Assembly (NCBI GenBank): GCA_007131065.1
Contig: SLRF01000007.1
Span: forward strand, 1 to 7,958
Length of the DNA: 7,958 nt
Origin: Candidatus Saccharimonadota bacterium
GTDB taxonomy: Bacteria; Patescibacteriota; Saccharimonadia; QS-5-54-17
Direction of reading: 5' to 3'
Part shown: one piece after another, positions 1-6,188 of the stretch
Position numbering within the stretch: the first letter of the stretch is position 1
How the letters are laid out: each line of letters begins with the position of its first letter
Notes under the pieces: generated by a model
What the model was told of the DNA's origin: nothing
Database searches by the model: none
Seen by the model: only the letters and a program-made list of their open reading frames with translations
Translations under genes and position numbers: made by a program

Positions 1-846
1 AGCGCGCGCCTACACAGGGCGAACGAAGTGCCTGGCAAGCACGAGGATATCGAAGGGGTCGAAAATCTAGACAAGGCCATAACCATCACCCAGAATCCTA
101 TAGGTCGTACTCCCCGCTCCAACCCGGCGACCTATACCAACGTATTCACCGATATACGCCAGCTTTTTGCTAAGACTCCCGAGGCTAGAATCCGAGGATA
201 TAAGCCCGGACGGTTCAGCTTCAACGTCAAAGGTGGACGTTGCGAAGTGTGCCGTGGCGACGGAGTGTTAAAAATTGAGATGCATTTCCTACCCGACGTG
301 TATGTGACCTGCGAAGAGTGTAAGGGTGCTAGGTATAATCGTGAAGCACTAGAGATTCACTACAAAGGTAAAAATATCTCAGAAGTATTACAGATGACGG
401 TAGAGGAGGCACTCAGCTTCTTCTCCAATATACCTAGTATCAAGCGCAAGCTAGAGACGCTGGATAGGGTGGGACTAGGTTACATCCGGTTAGGGCAGCC
501 GGCCACTACATTGAGTGGAGGCGAAGCCCAGCGGATTAAGCTAGCCACTGAGTTATCTAGGCGTAGCACCGGTAAGACTTTCTACATACTGGATGAACCA
601 ACTACAGGACTTCATTTTGCCGATGTAGAAAAGCTTCTTGATGTGCTTCAGGAACTGGTAAGTGGCGGCAACACCGTACTAGTAATCGAGCACAATCTAG
701 ACGTAGTCAAGAACGCCGACTGGGTGGTGGATCTTGGTCCCGACGGAGGTTCCGGTGGTGGTCAGGTGATAGCTACCGGCACGCCGGAAGACGTAGCCAA
801 GGTAGGAGATTCATACACCGGGCAGTATTTGAAGAAAGTGTTATGA
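1..846 (+). CDS. uvrA: UvrABC excinuclease subunit A, C-terminal part (5' end outside window)
   Basis: UvrA is the ATP-dependent damage-recognition subunit of nucleotide excision repair; it loads UvrB at lesions. The reading frame is open from base 1, and the first codons already match the UvrA body (PGKHEDIEG...LDK). The GTG at 28 is therefore an internal valine codon, not a start. Seen in the 281 codons present: the zinc module C81-x2-C84-x19-C104-x2-C107 (codon numbers from base 1), the conserved GRTPRSNPATYT and GRFSFNVKGG segments, the second ABC signature LSGGEAQRIKL from about codon 171, Walker B ILDEPTTGLH with Asp198/Glu199, and the VIEHNLDVV H-loop. The Walker A of this ATPase lies upstream of the window. 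The end (KKVL, then TGA) is the normal UvrA terminus, so the gene looks intact on this side. The next gene starts one base after the stop, implying cotranscription. Confidence 0.97.
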   Translation, partial: SARLHRANEVPGKHEDIEGVENLDKAITITQNPIGRTPRSNPATYTNVFTDIRQLFAKTPEARIRGYKPGRFSFNVKGGRCEVCRGDGVLKIEMHFLPDVYVTCEECKGARYNREALEIHYKGKNISEVLQMTVEEALSFFSNIPSIKRKLETLDRVGLGYIRLGQPATTLSGGEAQRIKLATELSRRSTGKTFYILDEPTTGLHFADVEKLLDVLQELVSGGNTVLVIEHNLDVVKNADWVVDLGPDGGSGGGQVIATGTPEDVAKVGDSYTGQYLKKVL

Positions 847-847
847 G

Positions 848-1327
848 ATGGAGCGGGATCCAAACTATCCTCTCACGCCCCAATATATGGAGAGCTATAT
901 ACACCTCGTTTATGCCGCATATCATCCGGACGAGGTTCGCGCTAAAGGAGCCAAAATATTAGATGTCGATGCTGAGTCGTTGGAGTCGATATTTCCATCG
1001 ATTGATGACACAGAACAGCTCCAAGGCGTACTTACAGAAGTATTGGGCAATAGTCTTCGTGCAACGGCCAACGATTTAAGCATTGAGCAACGCGAAGATA
1101 TTACTGAGGAAGACTTCGAATGGTTGATGATATACAGTCTCGGCGCCTGGCCGGATGCTATAGAGTGGACGTCTGACCTTCCGTTTGAGAGCAGAATTAT
1201 GGACAATCCGTTAGCAGATATCGAAACCGTCAGGCAGATATGGCGTTACATCCATGATAGGCGCCATGCACTGCCTAGCATCGAGCGCCTCATACCGAAT
1301 TACGGCGACTGGATAGAAGAAGAGTAG
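848..1327 (+). CDS. Uncharacterised acidic 159-residue protein, coupled to uvrA
   Basis: I do not recognise this protein and assign no function. The ATG lies one base after the uvrA stop (TGA-G-ATG), so it is probably translated by coupling or reinitiation on the uvrA mRNA; no clear Shine-Dalgarno is visible. The product has about 34 Asp/Glu against 12 Lys/Arg, only two lysines and no cysteine. It is rich in Trp/Tyr (LMIYSLGAWPDAIEW, IWRYIHDRRHALPSIERLIPNYGDWIEEE), and has no signal peptide or membrane segment. It reads as a compact, largely helical cytosolic protein. An in-frame ATG at 887 (residue 14) is an alternative start, but the tight junction favours 848. The long open frame, normal-looking codon use and operon position argue that it is real. 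A role beside UvrA or in DNA repair is only guilt by association. A 94-codon minus-strand frame lies inside it but is a shadow. Confidence 0.8.
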   Translation: MERDPNYPLTPQYMESYIHLVYAAYHPDEVRAKGAKILDVDAESLESIFPSIDDTEQLQGVLTEVLGNSLRATANDLSIEQREDITEEDFEWLMIYSLGAWPDAIEWTSDLPFESRIMDNPLADIETVRQIWRYIHDRRHALPSIERLIPNYGDWIEEE

Positions 1328-1328
1328 A

Positions 1329-1337
1329 TGTTAAAAT
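1329..1337 (+). promoter_or_regulatory. Extended -10 promoter of trhO
   Basis: TGTTAAAAT is an extended -10 element (TG, one base, then TAAAAT, 5 of 6 matches to TATAAT). It starts two bases after the stop of the preceding gene. No good -35 lies 16-18 bases upstream, as is usual for extended -10 promoters. Seven bases separate it from ATG 1345, so transcription should begin at or just before that ATG. Confidence 0.55.
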
Positions 1338-1344
1338 AGTGACT

Positions 1345-2226
1345 ATGCAAAAGGTGATTTTATTCTACAAATTCGTGCCCGTAGACGACCCAGAGACTGT
1401 TAAGTTCTGGCAACGCAACTTATGCGAACGGCTCAATCTCAAAGGACGCATCATAGTGGCTGAACAGGGCATCAACGCTACACTCGGCGGAGATATCAAG
1501 GATGTGAAGCGCTACGTTCGTGAGATGAAAGAACATTCACTGTTTCGGGGTATTCAGTATAAATGGAGCGACGGCACTGGTGATGACTTTCCGAAACTGA
1601 GTGTGAAGGTAAAGCCCGAGCTGGTGGCTTTTAAGAAACCCGAAGAAGTAGAGGTTGATCAAAACGGTGTGGTTGGTGGCGGAGAACACTTAAGTCCGCA
1701 GCAAGTACATAAGCTCATAGAAGAGCGCGGCGAAGAGGTGGTGTTCTTCGACGGACGGAACCGCTACGAAGCCCAGGCCGGACGCTTTAAAAAGGCAGTT
1801 GTACCCGACACCGAAACCACCAGGGACTTCATACGCGAACTAGATAGTGGCAAATACGACCATCTCAAAGACCGCCCCATAATTACGTATTGTACCGGCG
1901 GCGTGCGCTGCGAGATACTTAGCGTATTGATGAAGAACCGCGGGTTCAAGGAGGTATATCAGATAGACGGCGGTATCGTGAAATACGGCGAGGAATACAA
2001 TGACGAAGGCTATTGGGAAGGCACGCTGTATATATTCGACAATCGTATGACCCAGCGCTTCTCAGACAAGGCCAAAGATATCGGCGAATGCACGCACTGC
2101 CAGGGTAAAACCAGCAATTTCGAGAATTGCGCCAACGTAGCCTGCAACAAGCTGGTTATGATATGCGCCGGCTGCTTCGACAAAACCACCTGCTCCGACA
2201 CTTGCGCCAAACTCCTAGTCGCCTAA
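1345..2226 (+). CDS. trhO: tRNA uridine(34) hydroxylase, rhodanese family (TrhO/YceA)
   Basis: TrhO makes 5-hydroxyuridine at the wobble position of certain tRNAs in an oxygen-dependent reaction. The 293-residue product shows the family layout. An N-terminal acylphosphatase-like region carries LFYKFVPVDDPE and GRIIVAEQGINATLGG. A rhodanese domain follows, from about VVFFDGRNRYEAQAGRFKKAVVPD, with the active loop YCTGGVRCE (catalytic Cys183; second Cys189). The C-terminal tail has eight cysteines in pairs (CTHC, ENC, VAC, MIC-AGC, TTC-DTC), as in E. coli TrhO, probably metal-binding. Length is close to the usual 300-350 residues, so it looks intact. The frame extends two codons upstream to a GTG at 1339, but that codon directly abuts the TAAAAT box. 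I choose ATG 1345, which gives the typical MQKVILFYKF start and fits a leaderless message. It is probably transcribed alone. Confidence 0.93.
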   Translation: MQKVILFYKFVPVDDPETVKFWQRNLCERLNLKGRIIVAEQGINATLGGDIKDVKRYVREMKEHSLFRGIQYKWSDGTGDDFPKLSVKVKPELVAFKKPEEVEVDQNGVVGGGEHLSPQQVHKLIEERGEEVVFFDGRNRYEAQAGRFKKAVVPDTETTRDFIRELDSGKYDHLKDRPIITYCTGGVRCEILSVLMKNRGFKEVYQIDGGIVKYGEEYNDEGYWEGTLYIFDNRMTQRFSDKAKDIGECTHCQGKTSNFENCANVACNKLVMICAGCFDKTTCSDTCAKLLVA

Positions 2227-2266
2227 ACCCACCACCTCTTGCAAAAACATCTAAAGTATCGCCTAG

Positions 2267-2291
2267 TTTCTACAGGACTGTCCTTTAGAAA
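2267..2291. promoter_or_regulatory. 25-base dyad in the trhO-uvrC spacer
   Basis: Two 12-base arms, TTTCTACAGGAC and GTCCTTTAGAAA, are complementary at 11 of 12 positions (mismatch 2273/2285) around a single central T at 2279. It lies 41 bases after the trhO stop and ends 37 bases before the uvrC extended -10 element. As RNA it could form a hairpin that ends trhO, but no U-run follows on the + strand. As DNA the near-perfect symmetry suits a dimeric regulator. It does not match the E. coli or Bacillus LexA box. Terminator and operator are both open; the dyad itself is certain. Confidence 0.6.
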
Positions 2292-2328
2292 TGAGAAAAT
2301 ATTGTGTAGTAGGTTTTTCTTAGGGCGC

Positions 2329-2337
2329 TGATATAAT
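2329..2337 (+). promoter_or_regulatory. Extended -10 promoter of uvrC
   Basis: TGATATAAT carries a perfect TATAAT box preceded by the extended TG. No convincing -35 stands at 16-18 bases; TTGTGT at 2302-2307 is 24 bases away and too far. Nine bases separate the box from the uvrC ATG at 2347, putting the likely transcription start within about three bases of the start codon. This is the clearest promoter in the window. Confidence 0.75.
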
Positions 2338-2346
2338 GGACTGGTT

Positions 2347-3774
2347 ATGGATGAGATGTTGAAGAGCAAGCTGAAGGAACTGCCCAAGAAGCCGGGCGTG
2401 TATTTTTTCAAGGATAAAGACGAGGAGATTATATACGTCGGCAAGGCTAGTAGCCTGCGCAATCGTGTGCGTAGCTACTTTCAGTCTAGCCGAGCACATG
2501 ATTTTAAGACCAAGGTATTGGTAGATGAGATTGCTGATTTGTCCTGGCTGGAGGTTGGCAGCGAGGTAGAGGCGTTGTTTTTAGAGTCGGAGATGATCAA
2601 ACGCTACATGCCCAAGTTCAACATAGACCTTCGTGATGACAAGAATTTTCTCTATATAAAGATAAGCGACGACGAATTCCCCAGGGTAAGCTTTACCCGC
2701 AGGCCACTGGACGATACTGCTAACTATTATGGGCCGTTTACCAGTTCGATAGCCGTGAAAAAAGCGATGAAGCAATTGCGACGGGCTTTCCCTTACGTAA
2801 CGCATCGTACTCTGCCGAACCGAGCCTGCCTGCATCATCACATAGGCTTGTGTCCGGGTCCGGAAGTAGGTGCAATAACTCCTGAAGAATACCGCAAAAG
2901 CATCCAGCGACTGAAACGCTATCTTGGCGGTAAAGGTGGCAGTGTCGTACACGAACTAGAGCGCGAGATGAAGCAACTGGCCAAGGATAAAGATTACGAA
3001 GCAGCGGCTGGAGTGCGTGATCAGCTTAACAATCTATTAGCTCTCAGACGCCAGCACTTATTTGGCGAGGAGGAGATGTTTGATCTTAGTCGCGACCAGG
3101 CGTTACAAGATCTAAGAGCTATGCTTTCTCTTGATAAAATTCCGCGGCGTATAGAGTGCTATGATATTTCGCATCTGCAGGGCACGAACAATGTCGCCAG
3201 TATGGTGGTGTTTACTGATGGGGTGCCGAATCGAGGAGAGTACCGTAAATTCAAAATGAAGCTAAGCGGTAATGACGATTTTGCCCATATGCGCGAAGTC
3301 ATGAAGCGTCGCTGTGGACGCTGGGACTCATGGCCGAATCCTGACGTGATAGTAATCGATGGTGGTAAAGGTCAAGTCGCGGCTGTTAGAGAAGTGCTGA
3401 GTGAAGCGGAGATTGAAGTTCCTGTATTGGGACTGGCTAAGCGACATGAGGAGATAGTATTGCCGACATCTAACGAAGGAGAGGGGCCGGGCTTTGAACT
3501 CCTGCGGCTAGAGAAGACATCGCATCTTCTCAAGATGTTGATGCATATTCGTGACGAGGCGCATCGATTTGCCGTGACATATCACTCCTTGCTTCGCGGT
3601 AAAGCGTCCAACGCCTCGCTTCTTGAAGAGATACCTGGTGTGGGTCCTGCGACTAGAAAGAAGCTGATTAAAACATTTGGTTCTTATCGGGGAGTTAGAT
3701 CCGCTAGTGAGAACGAGTTAGTTGCAGTAGTAGGTGCTAAGACAGCTAAAACTATCAAGGAGCATCTGAGATAG
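2347..3774 (+). CDS. uvrC: UvrABC excinuclease subunit C, short form
   Basis: UvrC makes both incisions in nucleotide excision repair. The 475-residue product has an N-terminal GIY-YIG nuclease (GVYFF with Tyr19; IYVGKA with Tyr30 and Lys33; Arg40; Glu80; PKFN with Asn92). A UVR motif at about 202-236 (LEREMKQLAKDKDYEAAAGVRDQL) contacts UvrB. The RNase H-like nuclease keeps its apparent D-D-H triad: Asp273 in CYDISHLQG, Asp338 in VIDGGKGQ, His406 in DEAHRF. Two helix-hairpin-helix motifs end it (about 429-475, IPGVGPATRKKL). E. coli UvrC has about 610 residues. The shortfall here sits mainly between the UVR motif and Asp273 (about 37 residues against well over 100 in known UvrCs). Two of four Fe-S cysteines are replaced (Cys161 and Cys169 kept). 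Start 2347 is set by the promoter nine bases upstream; there is no Shine-Dalgarno. No frameshift is visible, so this is a compact enzyme rather than a broken gene. Confidence 0.96.
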   Translation: MDEMLKSKLKELPKKPGVYFFKDKDEEIIYVGKASSLRNRVRSYFQSSRAHDFKTKVLVDEIADLSWLEVGSEVEALFLESEMIKRYMPKFNIDLRDDKNFLYIKISDDEFPRVSFTRRPLDDTANYYGPFTSSIAVKKAMKQLRRAFPYVTHRTLPNRACLHHHIGLCPGPEVGAITPEEYRKSIQRLKRYLGGKGGSVVHELEREMKQLAKDKDYEAAAGVRDQLNNLLALRRQHLFGEEEMFDLSRDQALQDLRAMLSLDKIPRRIECYDISHLQGTNNVASMVVFTDGVPNRGEYRKFKMKLSGNDDFAHMREVMKRRCGRWDSWPNPDVIVIDGGKGQVAAVREVLSEAEIEVPVLGLAKRHEEIVLPTSNEGEGPGFELLRLEKTSHLLKMLMHIRDEAHRFAVTYHSLLRGKASNASLLEEIPGVGPATRKKLIKTFGSYRGVRSASENELVAVVGAKTAKTIKEHLR

Positions 3775-3807
3775 AAGTTTGTAGTAGCACCTATTTTTAT
3801 GGGGTTA

Positions 3808-3816
3808 TGCTACAAT
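3808..3816 (+). promoter_or_regulatory. Extended -10 promoter of the membrane-protein/secG operon
   Basis: TGCTACAAT has the extended TG and a TACAAT box (5 of 6 matches to TATAAT). Nine bases separate it from ATG 3826, the same spacing as at uvrC. No -35 is seen at normal distance. It lies inside the longer open frame that begins at ATG 3799, which is the main argument against that upstream start. TGCTAC at 3808-3813 is also one arm of an inverted repeat with GTAGCA at 3784-3789. Confidence 0.6.
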
Positions 3817-3825
3817 ATTCAGCGT

Positions 3826-4173
3826 ATGATAAAAAAGTTTATTATCCGTTGGGCAGTTAATTCACTCGGACTATGGCTCGCTAGTGAGCTTATAGACGGT
3901 GTTAGCTACGGTGGCGAGATACTGGTATTAATAGTGGCGGCATTGGTGTTTTCGATTATTAACGCCTTTGTGCGACCTATCGTGGTGCTCTTGAGTTTGC
4001 CGGCTATCATACTGACTCTCGGACTGTTCACGCTGGTTATTAACAGCTTTATGTTGTTTTTAGCAACGCTCATATACGAACCGTTTATAGTAGAAACTTT
4101 CGGTGCGGCAGTATTAACTGTTATCATAATATGGATCGTAAACTTTGCGGCTAATACATTAATTAGGGAGTAG
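3826..4173 (+). CDS. PF04020-type (phage holin family 4 / YvlD-like) integral membrane protein
   Basis: This is a 115-residue, very hydrophobic protein with about four predicted membrane helices: around WAVNSLGLWLASELI, ILVLIVAALVFSII, LPAIILTLGLFTLVINSFMLFLATLI and AAVLTVIIIWIVNFAANTLI. The segment INAFVRPIVVLLSLPAIILTLGLFTLVIN is the hallmark of the PF04020 family. Despite its 'phage holin' name, that family is mostly chromosomal membrane proteins of unknown function; no phage genes are near, so a lysis role is not implied. The open frame reaches nine codons further, to ATG 3799, but that stretch contains the TACAAT promoter box. The start MIKKFIIRWAVNSLG at 3826 is typical of the family and fits a leaderless message. 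It is followed two bases later by secG, preceded by a Shine-Dalgarno inside this gene's end, so the two form an operon. Confidence 0.85.
   Translation: MIKKFIIRWAVNSLGLWLASELIDGVSYGGEILVLIVAALVFSIINAFVRPIVVLLSLPAIILTLGLFTLVINSFMLFLATLIYEPFIVETFGAAVLTVIIIWIVNFAANTLIRE
4165..4170 (+). promoter_or_regulatory. Shine-Dalgarno of secG
   Basis: AGGGAG, with GGAG complementary to the 16S 3' end, stands five bases before the secG ATG and overlaps the last codons of the upstream gene. It is the only clear ribosome-binding site in the window and belongs to an operon-internal gene, in contrast to the four promoter-proximal genes, which have none. Confidence 0.6.
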
Positions 4174-4175
4174 GC

Positions 4176-4391
4176 ATGGAGACAGTTTTTAATATAGTGG
4201 CCATGACGTCTGCGATATTGATGATAGTGCTGATTCTGGCACAGAACAGGGGAACAGGACTGGGTCAGGCGTTCGGTGGAGACAGTGCATTCTATTTCTC
4301 GAGACGTGGTATTGAATTAGTGATGTACCAATTAACCATACTGTTTGGTGTGGTTTTCGTTTTGGCGGTAATACTCGGACTTATGGCCTAG
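4176..4391 (+). CDS. secG: Preprotein translocase subunit SecG
   Basis: SecG is the small accessory subunit of the SecYEG channel that exports and inserts proteins across the cytoplasmic membrane. The 71-residue product has the family form: a first membrane helix (about residues 3-23, VFNIVAMTSAILMIVLILAQN), the conserved cytoplasmic loop NRGTGLGQAFGGDSAFYFSRRGIE with its Gly-rich core, and a second helix (about 49-70, VMYQLTILFGVVFVLAVILGLM). Length is normal for SecG. It sits two bases after the PF04020-type gene and 19 bases before the solute-binding protein gene, so all three are probably one transcript. The start is fixed by the Shine-Dalgarno at 4165-4170. Confidence 0.93.
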   Translation: METVFNIVAMTSAILMIVLILAQNRGTGLGQAFGGDSAFYFSRRGIELVMYQLTILFGVVFVLAVILGLMA

Positions 4392-4410
4392 GCCTGGGAA
4401 TGTTTTAAAG

Positions 4411-6141
4411 ATGCAAAGCAGCAGGTCCGCACGCTGGCAGAAAAACGCGAAGAGATACTGGCGAAAATTTCAAAAATCTTATGACGAATTCTTAGACGCC
4501 CATTTACGAAACCGTAGCTTACGCCGAATAGAACGTTTCGTATTTGGCTGGATGCTAGTACTGGGGCTTGTGTTGACGCTACTTTTTCATCAGTCCAGCC
4601 AGTTAGAAGATTATTATTTAGTCGATGGGCCGACTGAGGGCGGACACTATATTGAAGGTATGGTCGGAGCCGTTGAGGGTGTAAACCCGCTGTTTGCGGA
4701 CGGATCTATATCTGAGACTGCTAGTCGGCTAATATTTAGTAGCTTGCTTAAGCCCCATCCCCAGGAAGGCATGTATCTGGATGCGGCGGCATCTTATGAA
4801 ATTTCCGATGACGAGACTGAATACACTGTTACGTTAAGGGAGGATATATTGTGGCATGACGGCCAATCGATGGGTGCTGAGGACGTCGCATTTACCGTGG
4901 ATCTCATGCAAGACCCTGATGTGGGTTCGCATCTTCAGCTCCAGTGGAGGGATGTGGAAGTAAAGGTAGTGGACGAGCTGACCATAGTGTTTGAACTGCC
5001 AAATCCATTTGCGCCTTTTCTGCAACAACTGGATTTCGGGATAGTTCCTCAACATCTATTGCATGAGACTGATCCAGAGAGAGTTAGGGTGGCATCGTTC
5101 AATCAAGATCCGGTAGGCAGCGGACCATTTATTTTTGATCAGATAACTAGTGATATGCAGTTGCGACTGCGTGCGAATGAAAATTATTACGACGGCAAGC
5201 CCAAGCTGGATAGGTTCACCCTGGTTGCATATGAAGATGAGCAAGTGATGTTAGATGCCTATAATCGCAATGAGCTTCGCGGTATGACCTTTAGTAGTGA
5301 TTTCGACGATGGCTTACTTAGTAATCCGGGTCGCTCCAATGTTAACCAGGTGTCTGTCGGTGGACAGGTGTTCGCCTTTTTTAACACAGAAGAGCTTAGT
5401 AGTCGTGCTATAAGGCAAGCGCTCGTACGGGCGACAGACACTAAGGCTGTCCGTCGTAGTATCGGTGACGATTTCCGTGTAGCGGACAGTCCGTTGCTAC
5501 CACGACATATTGGATATCAGCCGTCACAGCTAGCATACGACCCAGAAGCGGCCAGAGAACAACTTGAAGAGGCAGGACTAAATTATGAAGGTGATTGGCT
5601 ACAGGATGATGGTGAGCCTTTCCGCTTGCAAGTAGTGACGCAGGATAACTTCAATTACCCGCAAACGGCATTACGCATAAAGGAACAGTGGGAGGAAGTT
5701 GGAATAGGTGTGGACATAGTGGCGGTTTCGGGTACTGAGCTTCAGGAAGAATACTTACGACCACGTAATTTTACCGTCTTAATCTTCGGAGTGGGTCTGG
5801 GCGATGACCCGGACGTGCATGCGTATTGGCATTCGTCTCAGAGACTGGACCCCGGACGCAACGTATCGCAGTACGAATCAGAAGTGGCCGATATAAATCT
5901 CGACGATGGCAGGACGCGTACCGACGAAGATCTCAGGGCGGCCAAGTATGAAGCATTTCAGGCGCAATGGAGGAGTGATGCTCCGGCTATAGCACTATAC
6001 CGCCTGCACGGGTACTACATACACAGGGAAGAGCTCAGAGGTGCAAGTCTGTCCAACATCTCCAATCCTGTAGAGCGTTTTTATGATGTAACCAATTGGA
6101 CTATATTGAGCGAGCCAGAGCTTAAACGTCTGCAACGTTGA
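4411..6141 (+). CDS. Membrane-anchored ABC transporter solute-binding protein, family 5 (peptide/nickel type)
   Basis: This is a 576-residue extracytoplasmic solute-binding protein of the DppA/OppA class (SBP_bac_5). Residues 1-43 are a strongly basic cytoplasmic stretch, followed by one membrane helix at about 44-60 (FVFGWMLVLGLVLTLLF). The binding domain begins near GHYIEGMVGAVEGVNPLFADG, with family landmarks LWHDGQSMGAEDVAFTVDLMQDPDVGS, VGSGPFIF, and ANENYYDGKPKLDRF. There is no lipobox and no cysteine anywhere, so anchoring must be by the uncleaved helix rather than lipid. Such tethering suits a cell without a canonical outer membrane. Likely ligands are oligopeptides, but this subclass also binds nickel, heme and sugars, and the sequence does not decide. 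No permease or ATPase gene follows in the window. The start has no clear Shine-Dalgarno; it follows secG by 19 bases and is probably reached by reinitiation. Confidence 0.9.
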   Translation: MQSSRSARWQKNAKRYWRKFQKSYDEFLDAHLRNRSLRRIERFVFGWMLVLGLVLTLLFHQSSQLEDYYLVDGPTEGGHYIEGMVGAVEGVNPLFADGSISETASRLIFSSLLKPHPQEGMYLDAAASYEISDDETEYTVTLREDILWHDGQSMGAEDVAFTVDLMQDPDVGSHLQLQWRDVEVKVVDELTIVFELPNPFAPFLQQLDFGIVPQHLLHETDPERVRVASFNQDPVGSGPFIFDQITSDMQLRLRANENYYDGKPKLDRFTLVAYEDEQVMLDAYNRNELRGMTFSSDFDDGLLSNPGRSNVNQVSVGGQVFAFFNTEELSSRAIRQALVRATDTKAVRRSIGDDFRVADSPLLPRHIGYQPSQLAYDPEAAREQLEEAGLNYEGDWLQDDGEPFRLQVVTQDNFNYPQTALRIKEQWEEVGIGVDIVAVSGTELQEEYLRPRNFTVLIFGVGLGDDPDVHAYWHSSQRLDPGRNVSQYESEVADINLDDGRTRTDEDLRAAKYEAFQAQWRSDAPAIALYRLHGYYIHREELRGASLSNISNPVERFYDVTNWTILSEPELKRLQR

Positions 6142-6171
6142 AAAATTATATTTCCGCCGGAGTGGTTAATT

Positions 6172-6180
6172 TGTTATGAT
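6172..6180 (+). promoter_or_regulatory. Extended -10 promoter of the FAD-linked dehydrogenase gene
   Basis: TGTTATGAT has the extended TG and a TATGAT box (5 of 6 matches to TATAAT). Eight bases separate it from ATG 6189. TTGAAA at 6138-6143 looks like a -35 but is 31 bases away, too far to pair with this box. No Shine-Dalgarno stands between the box and the ATG. Confidence 0.6.
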
Positions 6181-6188
6181 AAATCGTA

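Noticed and set aside
28..30. GTG at 28 as a start codon for the first gene
   Set aside because: The frame is open to base 1 and the residues before it continue the UvrA sequence; this GTG is an internal valine.
60..730. Clump of CTAG tetranucleotides in the uvrA part (about 11 in 730 bases)
   Set aside because: Across the whole window I count about 35, close to random expectation; the clump fits use of CTA and AGG codons rather than a separate signal.
839..850. TGTTATGAG before ATG 848 as another leaderless promoter
   Set aside because: The box directly abuts the ATG, so transcription would start inside the gene, and it lacks the final T; the gene is better explained by coupling to uvrA.
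1339..1341. GTG at 1339 as the trhO start
   Set aside because: It lies one base after the TAAAAT box and would be upstream of the predicted transcription start; ATG 1345 gives the family-typical N terminus. Not fully excluded.
2581..2952. 123-codon minus-strand open frame inside uvrC, and other minus-strand frames (for example 922-1206, 2010-2210, 6260-6475)
   Set aside because: They lie antisense inside well-supported genes, have no promoter or ribosome site I can see, and encode nothing recognisable.
2347..3774. uvrC as a truncated pseudogene because of its short length
   Set aside because: Both nuclease centres, the UVR motif and the C-terminal HhH motifs are present in one frame, so it is a compact form.
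3799..3825. ATG at 3799 as start of the PF04020-type gene
   Set aside because: The nine extra codons contain the TACAAT promoter box and do not resemble the family N terminus; ATG 3826 does.
3826..4173. Prophage lysis holin
   Set aside because: The family name suggests a holin, but no endolysin, capsid or integrase gene is near and the gene is coupled to secG.
4385..4394. GGCCTAGGCC palindrome over the secG stop codon
   Set aside because: A ten-base palindrome is common by chance in this length and has no loop or U-run for a terminator.
4401..4410. TGTTTTAAA before ATG 4411 as a promoter of the solute-binding protein gene
   Set aside because: Only 4 of 6 -10 matches, and one base from the ATG, so the start of transcription would be downstream of the start codon; no suitable later start is seen.
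6138..6143. TTGAAA as a -35 element
   Set aside because: It is 31 bases from the -10 box at 6175-6180 and overlaps the stop of the preceding gene.
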